From positions 4,774,001-4,838,000 of the forward strand of contig NZ_CP030261.1 in assembly GCF_003312915.1 (NCBI RefSeq): a DNA stretch of 64,000 bases, in the 5' to 3' direction. The translations under genes were made by a program, and so were the position numbers. Position 1 is the first letter of the stretch, and each line of letters begins with the position of its first letter. The DNA is from Flavobacterium fluviale (GTDB lineage: Bacteria > Bacteroidota > Bacteroidia > Flavobacteriales > Flavobacteriaceae). Of this stretch, positions 53,139 to 61,135 are shown piece by piece. A model generated the notes under the pieces. It did not search any database. It was not told where the DNA came from and worked only from the letters and a program-made list of their open reading frames with translations.

Positions 53139-54455
53139 CTAGTACTTCAGCCACTTATACAATTCTTTCCACGTTGGTTTTTTGCCGTACATTAAAATAC
53201 CTACGCGGTAAATTTTTGCAGCGAACCAAACAACAAGGAAAAATGTAGCAAACAATAATGATACCGAAATTGCGATTTGCCACCACGGCACACCAAACGG
53301 AATACGCATAAGCATTACAATTGGCGACGTTAATGGAATCATCGAAAAAATTACAGCAACTGTTCCGTGAGGATCATTAACAACTGTAAAAAATCCGATG
53401 TAGACGCTTAAAATAAGAGGCATAATAATTGGCAGTAAAAACTGCTGGGAATCTGTTTGATTGTCTACTGCCGCTCCGATTGCAGCATAAAATGAGCTGT
53501 ACAGAAAATAACCTCCTATAAAATAAATTACAAAACCTATTAGAATACTGGCAATTGGCAGGTTCCATAATTCAGCAATATACATTTGTGCAGATCCTGC
53601 AAATTCATGTTGTGCTGACTGCATTAATTCTGGCGAAATTCTGGCAGTCGGTCCGATATTGACACCAAAAAATGCCGACGCTGCAAACATTAATCCCAAA
53701 CCAATAATTGCCCAGATCATAAATTGTAAAATCCCTGCAAGAGAAGTTCCTACAATTTTACCAATCATTAACTGAAATGGTTTTACCGACGAAATAATGA
53801 TTTCGATAATTCGGTTCGTTTTTTCCTCGATTACACTTCGCATTACCATGTTTCCGTAAATGATAATAAACATCATAATCAAATAACCGAATGCACCTCC
53901 AATTCCGATTTTTATCTCGTTTAATCCTTTTAAACTTTCTTCCCCAGAAGCTTTCACCAAATGAATATTAACTTTTGACTGTGCTTTTTGAATCGCAAGG
54001 GTATCTAGTTTGGCTTTTTCCAGATTTAGTTTCGTAATTTTTGTTCCGATGACATCCTGTGTACTTTCAACAAAAGAAATACTAGGACTATTATTCGAAA
54101 TAAATTCTATTTTACTTTCTAAATCTTTTGTATTATTTGTTTTTGGAATGACAATTAAACCGCTGAAATTTTCTTTTGTAATACTGTCTTTCAACGCCTT
54201 TACATCAATTTCAGATAAATCGAGATATTTGAACTCTGCTCCTTTTTTATTTTCTTTTAAGAAATCGGCAGCAAAAAGTCCAGTTTCGTCATGAATTGCA
54301 ATACGCTTTGTATCGGCTTTCATCGAACTCAAATAGCCAATAAAAACTGCTATCGCCACAAATAAAAGCGGACTCAAAAAAGTCATGACAACAAAAGATT
54401 TATTGCGGACTTTGGCAATAAATTCTCTTTTTATAATCAACGAAATGATGCTCAT
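53139..54455 (-). CDS. ABC-2 type permease, NatB-like
   Basis: 438 residues. An N-terminal membrane helix (FVVMTFLSPLLFVAIAVFIGYL), a large extracytoplasmic domain (about 45-185) and five to six C-terminal helices, with the EEKTNRIIEIIISSVKPFQLMIGKI motif before helix 3. This is the NatB/ABC-2 family; with the ATPase gene just upstream it forms an exporter, possibly of Na+ or a lipid/peptide. It lies 81 bases after the ATPase gene, across an iterated repeat. Confidence 0.88.
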   Translation of the reverse strand: MSIISLIIKREFIAKVRNKSFVVMTFLSPLLFVAIAVFIGYLSSMKADTKRIAIHDETGLFAADFLKENKKGAEFKYLDLSEIDVKALKDSITKENFSGLIVIPKTNNTKDLESKIEFISNNSPSISFVESTQDVIGTKITKLNLEKAKLDTLAIQKAQSKVNIHLVKASGEESLKGLNEIKIGIGGAFGYLIMMFIIIYGNMVMRSVIEEKTNRIIEIIISSVKPFQLMIGKIVGTSLAGILQFMIWAIIGLGLMFAASAFFGVNIGPTARISPELMQSAQHEFAGSAQMYIAELWNLPIASILIGFVIYFIGGYFLYSSFYAAIGAAVDNQTDSQQFLLPIIMPLILSVYIGFFTVVNDPHGTVAVIFSMIPLTSPIVMLMRIPFGVPWWQIAISVSLLFATFFLVVWFAAKIYRVGILMYGKKPTWKELYKWLKY

Positions 54456-54480
54456 AAATATTTTTAATTTTTAAAACTTC

Positions 54481-54538
54481 AAATCCCAAATTCCAAGCTT
54501 TTACAATTGGAATTTGGAATTTCTATTTTGGAATTTTT
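54481..54538. repeat. iterated-word inverted repeat, AAATTCCAA family
   Basis: Left CCCAAATTCCAAG; right CAATTGGAATTTGG, AATTT, TTTTGGAATTTTT. Located between the ABC ATPase and permease genes of the same operon. Confidence 0.78.
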
Positions 54539-55466
54539 AAATTTTATTTTCTGTTACTGTTTGAATAAAAATATCGTTTACGCTTGGAATTTTTTCAACG
54601 AAATGTGTTACTTGTCCACGTTGTGTTAAAATATTCAATAATTCGTTTGGCGTTGCATTTCCTATTTGAATATTTAATTTTAAATCATCATTCAAAGATT
54701 TGAAATTTGCAGGTGCAACACTAAATTTTTGCGTAATGTCATACATCAAACCTTCGACGTTATTAGTCAAAATTCCAACTTCAAAACTATTAGTTTTAAA
54801 CTGACGTTTTACATCGCCAACTTTACCTTCAATAAGTTTATTCGATTTATGAATTAAAGCAATATGATCACACAGTTCTTCAACGCTTTCCATTCTGTGT
54901 GTCGAAAAAATAATTGTGGAGCCTTGCTCTTTTAATGCCAAAATTTCATCTTTTATAACATTGGCATTTACGGGATCAAAACCAGAAAAAGGTTCGTCGA
55001 AAATCAGCAGTTTTGGTTTATGCAAAACGCAGACTACAAACTGAATTTTCTGCGCCATTCCCTTAGAAAGTTCTTGGATTTTTTTGTTCCACCAGCCTTG
55101 AATTCCTAAACGATCAAACCAATATTCTAATTGCAGTTTTGCCTCGGTTTTAGAAAGCCCTTTCATTTGTGCAAGATACAAACATTGTTCACCTACTTTC
55201 ATAGAAGTATATAAACCTCTTTCTTCTGGAAGGTAACCAATTACCTGTACATGTTTGGGTTGCAATCTTTCGCCATCCAAAATTACTTCGCCACTATCTG
55301 GCATTGTAATTTGATTGATGATTCTGATAAGGGAAGTTTTTCCAGCTCCATTAGGACCTAATAGTCCATATATACTGCCTTTCGGCACATTTAATGAAAC
55401 TTCGTTAAGCGCTACATAATCGCCATATTGTTTTACGACTTTATGTACTTCAAGTAAGTTACTCAT
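54537..55466 (-). CDS. ABC transporter ATP-binding protein, NatA-like
   Basis: 309 residues. Walker A GPNGAGKTS at 37-45, Q-loop YLPEERGLY, signature ELSKGMAQK (SKGM instead of SGGQ), Walker B LLIFDEPFSGFD and the switch STHRM. The C-terminal 80 residues are the DUF4162-type extension found in NatA-related subunits. Pairs with the permease encoded immediately downstream. Confidence 0.92.
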   Translation of the reverse strand: MSNLLEVHKVVKQYGDYVALNEVSLNVPKGSIYGLLGPNGAGKTSLIRIINQITMPDSGEVILDGERLQPKHVQVIGYLPEERGLYTSMKVGEQCLYLAQMKGLSKTEAKLQLEYWFDRLGIQGWWNKKIQELSKGMAQKIQFVVCVLHKPKLLIFDEPFSGFDPVNANVIKDEILALKEQGSTIIFSTHRMESVEELCDHIALIHKSNKLIEGKVGDVKRQFKTNSFEVGILTNNVEGLMYDITQKFSVAPANFKSLNDDLKLNIQIGNATPNELLNILTQRGQVTHFVEKIPSVNDIFIQTVTENKI

Positions 55467-55569
55467 GCTGTTTTTTAGATTTTCTGCGTAGCTTCACCAA
55501 TTATAGCTCAGCGACTGTAAAAGTAAATAATTCGAAGCGAACTTTGTATTATAATATACAAAAAACCCA

Positions 55570-55606
55570 TTCTAATTTGCACTAGAATGGGTTTTTGATG
55601 GTATTA
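55570..55606. terminator. terminator downstream of dnaJ
   Basis: AAAAACCCATTCTA and its complement TAGAATGGGTTTTT around a short loop, between dnaJ and the ABC ATPase gene on the same strand. Confidence 0.82.
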
Positions 55607-55626
55607 CATTTTAGAAAAAGTTTCAA

Positions 55627-56736
55627 TTATGAAAACATATCTTTTACTTTCTCAAAAAATGATTTCTCTGATTTCTCTGGACTTGGAATAAAATGTTCGT
55701 CGTTTAGAGCATTTTCAAAGAATTGTTTTTGTTCTTTATTTAAAGTTTTAGGAGTCCAAACATTTACGTGAACTAATAAATCTCCGTTTCCGTAACCATT
55801 TAAACTTGGAATTCCTTTTCCTTTTAATCTTAAGATTTTTCCAGATTGAATTCCTTCTTCCAATTTAATACGAACTTTTCCGTTGATTGCTTCTATATCT
55901 TTTGAAGCACCTAGAATAGCTTCTGGGAAACTGATATATAAATCGTAGTGAACATTCTCACCTTCACGTTTTAGGAATTCGTGCTCAATTTCTTCAATCG
56001 CAACAATTAAATCACCTGGAATACTATTTCCTGGCGCATCGTTACCTTTGTTAGAAACTTTTAACTGCATTCCGTCAACAACTCCCGCAGGAATTTTGAT
56101 TGAAACCGTTTCGTCTTCCTGAACCATTCCTTGTGCATCTGCCTCAGAAGGTTTTTTATCTAAAATTTGACCAGAACCACCACAAGCAGGACAAGTTGAC
56201 GCAGATTGCATTCTTCCTAAAATGGTATTAGTTACACGCATTACCTGACCTTGACCATTACAAGTCGTACAAGTTTTATACGTTACACCTTTTGCCTGAA
56301 CTTTACGTTTTACTTTTACTTTTTTCTCTACTCCATTTGCAATTTCTTCTAAAGTTAATTTCACTTTAATTCGAAGATTGCTTCCTTTTGCACGGCGAGG
56401 ACCACCGCCTCCGCCTCCGAAACCGCCAAATCCACCTCCAAAAATATCACCAAACTGGCTGAAGATGTCATCCATATTCATACCGCCATGACCACCGCCA
56501 AATCCGCCAGAACCATCAAATGCTTGATGTCCGTATTGATCGTATTTTGCTTTTTTCTGCGGATCACTTAAAACTTCATAAGCTTCTGCCGCTAATTTGA
56601 AGTTTTCTTCTGCCTCTTTGTCGCCTGGGTTTTTATCAGGGTGATATTTCAGCGCACTTTTTCTATATGCCTTTTTTATTTCAGCAGCGTCAGCATTTTT
56701 TGAAATGCCTAGTATTTCGTAAAAATCTTTTTTCAT
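55627..56736 (-). CDS. dnaJ: chaperone DnaJ with only one zinc centre
   Basis: 369 residues. J domain (1-70) with HPD at 32-34, a Gly/Phe region (about 75-112), the zinc region and two C-terminal substrate domains, ending KSFFEKVKDMFS. A normal DnaJ has four CxxCxGxG motifs; here only two are present (Cys156/159 and Cys182/185), corresponding to motifs 2 and 3, which form zinc centre II. Motifs 1 and 4 are gone, and with them zinc centre I. J-domain stimulation of DnaK should remain; autonomous substrate binding may be altered. It follows grpE after a 77-base gap with an AAATTCCAA repeat. Confidence 0.95.
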   Translation of the reverse strand: MKKDFYEILGISKNADAAEIKKAYRKSALKYHPDKNPGDKEAEENFKLAAEAYEVLSDPQKKAKYDQYGHQAFDGSGGFGGGHGGMNMDDIFSQFGDIFGGGFGGFGGGGGGPRRAKGSNLRIKVKLTLEEIANGVEKKVKVKRKVQAKGVTYKTCTTCNGQGQVMRVTNTILGRMQSASTCPACGGSGQILDKKPSEADAQGMVQEDETVSIKIPAGVVDGMQLKVSNKGNDAPGNSIPGDLIVAIEEIEHEFLKREGENVHYDLYISFPEAILGASKDIEAINGKVRIKLEEGIQSGKILRLKGKGIPSLNGYGNGDLLVHVNVWTPKTLNKEQKQFFENALNDEHFIPSPEKSEKSFFEKVKDMFS

Positions 56737-56744
56737 AATGAAGG

Positions 56745-56781
56745 TTAAATTCCAAAAACTAAAATTCCAAATTCCAATCTT
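56745..56781. repeat. iterated-word repeat, AAATTCCAA family (single arm)
   Basis: AAATTCCAAAAACTAAAATTCC, AAATTCCAAT: the same word as at 54481 and 45303, without a second arm, inside the grpE-dnaJ gap. Confidence 0.65.
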
Positions 56782-56813
56782 AAAACTGACTTTTGAAACT
56801 TTTGTTTGCTTTT

Positions 56814-57392
56814 TTAGTTTCCGATTACTACTTTAGGAAAACGAATAATTTTGTCTCCTAATTTGTATCCTTTTTCAATAACGTCAACAATTTTCCCTTT
56901 TAATTTATCAGACGGAGCTGGTATTTGGGTAATTGCTTCAGCAAAATCAGCATCAAAAGCATCACCTGCTTTTACATCAACTTGCTCTAAACCTTTAGTT
57001 ACTAAAGTACTTTTAAGTTTTTCGTGAATTAATTCAACACCTTTAGTTAAATTCTCATCTTCAGATTTGTTGATTTCTACCATCGCTCTGTCAAAATCAT
57101 CTAAAACAGGAAGCATTGCTAACAAAACTTCTTGATTTGCAGTTTTAAAAAGGTCAATACGCTCTTTTGAAGTTCTTTTTTTGTAATTTTCAAATTCGGC
57201 AAATAATCTCAAAAACTTATCTTTTTCTTTAGCCAAGTCTTGAGCTAATTGCTCCTCAACACTTAATTCTTCAACAATTAACTGTTCTCCGTTGGCATTG
57301 TTCTCTAACGTTACGTCGTCTAATTCCTGATCGAATTCTGTATTTTCCGTAGTCATATTACTTTTATTTTTAAAAATATTTTTAAACTTCAT
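56814..57392 (-). CDS. grpE: nucleotide exchange factor GrpE
   Basis: 192 residues with the long N-terminal coiled coil (about residues 45-100, LSVEEQLAQDLAKEKDKFLRLFAEFENYKKRT) and the C-terminal beta domain (VDVKAGDAFDADFAEAI ... IEKGYKLGDKIIRFPKVVI). It exchanges ADP for ATP on DnaK. It begins at MKFKNIFKN; an inner ATG twelve codons later (MTTENTEFD) is an alternative. First gene of the grpE-dnaJ operon, with a strong promoter just upstream. DnaK is not in this window. Confidence 0.95.
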   Translation of the reverse strand: MKFKNIFKNKSNMTTENTEFDQELDDVTLENNANGEQLIVEELSVEEQLAQDLAKEKDKFLRLFAEFENYKKRTSKERIDLFKTANQEVLLAMLPVLDDFDRAMVEINKSEDENLTKGVELIHEKLKSTLVTKGLEQVDVKAGDAFDADFAEAITQIPAPSDKLKGKIVDVIEKGYKLGDKIIRFPKVVIGN

Positions 57393-57416
57393 TTTTTATT
57401 TCTTTCTGTTGGATTG

Positions 57417-57448
57417 CAAAAGTACTGCCAAATCTTATAAAATGTCAA
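57417..57448 (-). promoter_or_regulatory. grpE-dnaJ promoter
   Basis: On the minus strand, TTGACA (57443-57448) is followed by TACTTTTG (57417-57424), an exact TAnnTTTG, with 21 bases between TTG and TA. It lies 25 bases before the grpE start. No CIRCE element is present. Confidence 0.75.
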
Positions 57449-57540
57449 ATTGTCACTTTATTAATTATGAGACTTTTAAAAAATGAAATTAGCGAATTAA
57501 AATTTAGTATAATTTTAAGACTATTACGTTATAGTTTATT

Positions 57541-57682
57541 TTATCTTTGGAACGTAAAAACTAAATCATTACCAATCAAAATTGAATTTAAGGGTTGGCC
57601 TCGGCCTCAAAATAATTATTAATTCAAATTTACCTTATATTAAAAAAAGCTTCGCCTTAAGAGACGAAGCTTTTTTTTTGCT
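57541..57682 (+). ncRNA. candidate small RNA or short leader, with own promoter and terminator
   Basis: TATCTTTG at 57541-57548, an exact -7 match, precedes a stretch of about 130 bases without an ORF, with AAATTGAATT ... AATTCAAATTT pairing around GGCCTCGGCC, and ending in a strong hairpin with T run at 57642-57680. The transcript would be on the plus strand, opposite to grpE and hisS. No similarity to a known RNA is recognised. Confidence 0.35.
57642..57680 (+). terminator. terminator of the candidate small RNA
   Basis: AAAAAAGCTTCG pairs with CGAAGCTTTTTT around CCTTAAGAGA, with a nine-T tail on the plus strand. Confidence 0.8.
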
Positions 57683-57702
57683 TTTTTTACTATACTTTTT
57701 TA

Positions 57703-57840
57703 CCACAGAGAACACAAAGGTTTTCACAGAGTTTACAGAGATTTAAGTTGTGCTTATAAAATCTAAACACACAAAGTTTTGTGAATTCTGTGATTTTAGA
57801 AACTGCACTTAAATAAATCTTTGTGTTTTCTGTGTTTTTA
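57703..57840. repeat. iterated-word inverted repeat, CACAGAGAACACAAAGG family
   Basis: Left (57703-57758) CCACAGAGAACACAAAGG, TTCACAGAG, TTACAGAG; right (57779-57840) GAATTCTGTGATTTTAG, ATCTTTGTG, TTTTCTGTG. The same theme as TCTGCGTAATTC at 39092-39159. Confidence 0.75.
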
Positions 57841-57879
57841 AAAAAAATCGCAAAGCTTTATATAAATTTAGCTTTGCGA
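57838..57879 (-). terminator. terminator of tRNA-Trp
   Basis: On the minus strand TCGCAAAGCT pairs with AGCTTTGCGA and is followed by eight T, about 55 bases after the tRNA 3' end. Confidence 0.75.
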
Positions 57880-57935
57880 ATTGTGTTTTTTAATATTTTG
57901 AACAAAAAATCTTTGCTGTAAAATATATATATTGC

Positions 57936-58006
57936 ACGGGCGGAGGGATTCGAACCCCCATCAACGGTTTTGGAGACCGCTATTCTACCCTTGAACTACG
58001 CCCGTA
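57936..58006 (-). tRNA. tRNA-Trp (CCA)
   Basis: 71 nt on the minus strand, 58006 to 57936. Acceptor ACGGGCG/CGCCCGT, D arm with GTTCAAGGGTAG, anticodon stem GCGGT/ACCGT with loop CTCCAAA and anticodon CCA at 57974-57972, T arm GGGGGTTCGAATCCCTC, discriminator G. The 3' CCA is not encoded. Confidence 0.95.
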
Positions 58007-58191
58007 ACTTAAGGTCGGCAAATTAAAAGCTTTTTTTCTTTACTAGCAAGTATTTCACGCACATTACAAAAGATTTTTAGCGGATAAAATGGTAATAATT
58101 TACTAACCAAATCATCTTCAAAGCTTTGCAAACTTTATCTTTTTTATACAGAAAACAAAATAAATCTTAGCGCACTTTGCTGGTTAAACTC
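58007..58191. other. AT-rich intergenic region between tRNA-Trp and hisS
   Basis: About 185 bases with no plausible gene. A promoter for tRNA-Trp should lie near 58020-58050 on the minus strand but no clear TAnnTTTG is visible. Confidence 0.4.
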
Positions 58192-59619
58192 TTATACCAA
58201 CAAAGCATTTTTCAATCCTTCGAAATCAACTGTAATTTGTTCTCCTGTCACTAAATTTTTAAGCGCATAAGAATTTGATTCTATTTCCTGATCACCTGCA
58301 ATTACTGCAAACGGAATCAGACGTTTATCTGCATATTGAAACTGCTTTCCAACTTTTACATTATCAGGGTACAATTCCACTTTTATATTCTCTTGTCTTA
58401 ATTTTTGAATTGCTTTTGAAGCATACAAAGCTTCTTTATCTCCATAATTGATAAAAATAGCTTTTGAAGTCGCTGCAACAGTTTCTGGAAACAATTGCAA
58501 TTCTTCTAAAACCAAATAAATGCGATCCAAACCAAAAGAAATTCCGACACCACTCATATTTTTCAAACCAAAAATACCAGTCAAATCGTCGTATCTTCCA
58601 CCGCCTCCAATAGATCCCATCGAAACGGTTTTTGGAGCCGCAACTTCAAAAATAGCTCCAGTGTAATAATTTAAACCACGTGCCAAAGTCACATCTAAAT
58701 CTAAAGTCGCTGTTGCCAATCCTAAAACGGCAACATTGTCACAAATAAATTTCAATTCTTCAACACCCTTCATTCCTTCTTCTGAAGAAGCCAATAACTC
58801 TGAAAGCTGATTGATTTTATCTGCAAATGTTCCGCTAAAGCTAAAAAGCGGCTGTACTTTAACTAACGCTTCTGCAGCAATTCCTTTTTCGATCATTTCC
58901 TTTTTTACGCCGTCTTCTCCAATTTTATCCAATTTATCAAGAGCAACCGTAAAATCGATTAATTTATCTGAAGCGCCAATAACCTCAGCAATTCCAGATA
59001 ATATTTTTCTGTTATTGATTTTAATTGTAACGCCTTCCAATCCTAATGAAGTGAAAACGGTATCATACAACTGAACCAATTCTACTTCCTGCCAAAGTGA
59101 TTTTGAACCAACGACATCGGCATCACATTGATAAAATTCTCTATAACGTCCTCTCTGTGGTCTGTCAGCTCTCCAAACAGGTTGAATCTGATATCTTTTA
59201 AAAGGAAATTCAATTTCGTTTTGGTGCTGTACAACGTATCTTGCAAACGGAACTGTCAAATCGTAACGCAATGCTTTTTCTGAAATTCTTCCAGTAAATT
59301 TATTCAATTCGATTCTCTGGCTTAAATCTATTGTTTCGGCAGAATTAGACTGAAGTGCTTCAATAGATTCTGGCAGTTCAATTTTATTTTTATTGAAGAA
59401 AAAGTTACCTGAATTCAATATTTTAAAAATCAAACGATCTCCTTCTTCCCCATATTTCCCCATCAAAGTATCTGAATTTTCAAACGAAGGAGTTTCTATT
59501 GGCTGAAAACCAAATTTTTCAAAATTAGTTTTGATTGTCTGAATAATATATTGACGTTTTGACACCTCTGCAGGCGAAAAATCTCTTGTTCCTTGTGGAA
59601 TACTTGGTTTTGAAGCCAT
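58192..59619 (-). CDS. hisS: histidyl-tRNA synthetase
   Basis: 475 residues, class II synthetase. Motif 1 region TRDFSP, motif 2 RADRPQRGRYREFYQCD, HisA motif LARGLNYYTG and motif 3 GVGISFGLDRIY are present, and the C-terminal anticodon-binding domain follows. It is about 50 residues longer than Escherichia coli HisRS because of an insertion between motif 1 and motif 2 (from ILNSGNFFFNK to NKFTGR), usual in this phylum. Confidence 0.95.
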   Translation of the reverse strand: MASKPSIPQGTRDFSPAEVSKRQYIIQTIKTNFEKFGFQPIETPSFENSDTLMGKYGEEGDRLIFKILNSGNFFFNKNKIELPESIEALQSNSAETIDLSQRIELNKFTGRISEKALRYDLTVPFARYVVQHQNEIEFPFKRYQIQPVWRADRPQRGRYREFYQCDADVVGSKSLWQEVELVQLYDTVFTSLGLEGVTIKINNRKILSGIAEVIGASDKLIDFTVALDKLDKIGEDGVKKEMIEKGIAAEALVKVQPLFSFSGTFADKINQLSELLASSEEGMKGVEELKFICDNVAVLGLATATLDLDVTLARGLNYYTGAIFEVAAPKTVSMGSIGGGGRYDDLTGIFGLKNMSGVGISFGLDRIYLVLEELQLFPETVAATSKAIFINYGDKEALYASKAIQKLRQENIKVELYPDNVKVGKQFQYADKRLIPFAVIAGDQEIESNSYALKNLVTGEQITVDFEGLKNALLV

Positions 59620-59627
59620 CTTTTTTA

Positions 59628-59659
59628 TTTTAGATTGTTGATTTTAGATTTTAGATTTA
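59628..59659. repeat. iterated-word repeat, GATTTTAGA family (single arm)
   Basis: TTTTAGATTGTTGATTTTAG, ATTTTAGATTT in the 5' region of the divergent hisS and permease genes; the same words as at 14984-15087. Confidence 0.7.
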
Positions 59660-59798
59660 CTGAATCATTACCTCTAAATTCATTAACATTATTTTCTTTT
59701 TATTTTAATCGCCTGCAAATATCTTACTTTTTAAAATAAATAATAGCGCTTCGAAAACAAACTTGTAACAAAAAACGTATTTTCGTGACAAATTGGTC

Positions 59799-61043
59799 AT
59801 GATGCTAAAATTATTTAAAGAAAATATTCGAATTGCTTTTGGTTCTATCAAAACACAATTACTGCGTACCATTCTTACCGTTTTAATTATCGCTATTGGT
59901 ATTACGGCTTTGGTTGGAATTCTTACTGTGGTTTCTGCTTTAGAAAATACAATTTCCAGCGATTTTGCTTCGATGGGAGCAAATACATTTAACATCAATC
60001 AATACGAAAATAAGGTTCGTAACCGCGGTGGGAATGAACGAGAAGTCATCAATCCGATTATTTCTTATCCTGAAGCTGTTGCTTTTAAAAATAAATACAA
60101 ATATCCTTTTACAGAAACTTCTCTATCATTTACAGCAACTTCTACTGCTGAAGTAAAATATTTAAGAGAAAAAACAGATCCTGAAATTACAATTGTAGGC
60201 GTTGACGAACATTTTATTACTAATTCTGGCTTGGAAACAAGTTTAGGACGAAGCTTTAATCAATTTGACGTTGAAAACAACACCTATTCCTGCATTGTTG
60301 GTTCTGACTTCGAAAAAGGACTTTTAAAAGATATTAATCCAATTGATAAAATAATTTCCATTAGAGGCGCAAGATTTAAAGTAATTGGAGTTCTTAAAGA
60401 AAAAGGTTCAACGTTTGGGAACAGTCAGGATTTACGAGTTTTGATTCCAATTCAAGTGGCAAGATCTTTATTTACGGCACCAAATATCAATTATACAATT
60501 AGTGTAATGGTTTCTAAAAAAGAAGTTTTAGACCAGGCTATTGACAACGCAACAAGCACCATGCGAAGAGTTCGCAAATTAAGTCCAGTTCGTGATAATA
60601 ACTTTGGCGTTGTTCGAAGCGATGATTTAATTAACAGAATTCTCGGAATTACTCAATATTTAGGATGGGCCGCATGGATTATCAGCATCATAACTATTTT
60701 AGGATCTTCCATAGCATTGATGAATATTATGATTGTTTCGGTTACAGAACGTACCCGCGAAATTGGTGTTCGTAAAGCTTTGGGAGCAAAAAGAACTACT
60801 GTAGCTTTCCAGTTTTTTATTGAAACTTTATTAATTGGACAAATTGGAGGTTTAGTCGGAATCGTTTTGGGTATTTTATTAGGATTTGCTATTGCAGCAG
60901 CTATGAGCTTCTCATTTGTGATTCCGTGGATGGCAATTTTTGCCGCTTTTGCAACAAGCTTTTGTGTTGCGTTGGTTTCTGGTTTATATCCAGCAATTAA
61001 AGCATCTAAATTAGACCCTATTGAAGCTTTACGATACGAATAG
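59799..61043 (+). CDS. MacB/FtsX-like ABC transporter permease
   Basis: 414 residues from the ATG at 59799 (ATG one codon later is equally possible; a TTG two codons earlier is unlikely). An N-terminal helix (TILTVLIIAIGITALVGIL) leads into a large periplasmic domain (about 45-270) and three C-terminal FtsX helices with the GVRKALGAKR motif between them. This is the MacB-type four-helix permease without the fused ATPase. No ATPase gene is adjacent; the LolD-type ATPase at 14.3 kb is a possible partner. Substrate unknown. Confidence 0.88.
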   Translation: MMLKLFKENIRIAFGSIKTQLLRTILTVLIIAIGITALVGILTVVSALENTISSDFASMGANTFNINQYENKVRNRGGNEREVINPIISYPEAVAFKNKYKYPFTETSLSFTATSTAEVKYLREKTDPEITIVGVDEHFITNSGLETSLGRSFNQFDVENNTYSCIVGSDFEKGLLKDINPIDKIISIRGARFKVIGVLKEKGSTFGNSQDLRVLIPIQVARSLFTAPNINYTISVMVSKKEVLDQAIDNATSTMRRVRKLSPVRDNNFGVVRSDDLINRILGITQYLGWAAWIISIITILGSSIALMNIMIVSVTERTREIGVRKALGAKRTTVAFQFFIETLLIGQIGGLVGIVLGILLGFAIAAAMSFSFVIPWMAIFAAFATSFCVALVSGLYPAIKASKLDPIEALRYE

Positions 61044-61051
61044 TTTTTTAG

Positions 61052-61135
61052 TATTCAGTCGCAGTCACAGTTTTCAGTATTAGTGCTGCCGAAAACTGTG
61101 ACTGAGACTGAGACTGAGACTGAGACTGAAAAACT
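61052..61135. repeat. iterated-word inverted repeat with ACTGAG hexamer array
   Basis: Left (61052-61081) TATTCAGTCGCAGTCACAG, TTTTCAGTATTAG; right (61090-61130) GAAAACTGTG then four tandem ACTGAG hexamers and GACTGAAAAAC. It lies between convergent genes and resembles the unit at 5258-5379. Confidence 0.82.

Noticed and set aside
57393..57600. CIRCE element for grpE-dnaJ
   Set aside because: No TTAGCACTC-type inverted repeat is present; a vegetative-type promoter accounts for expression.
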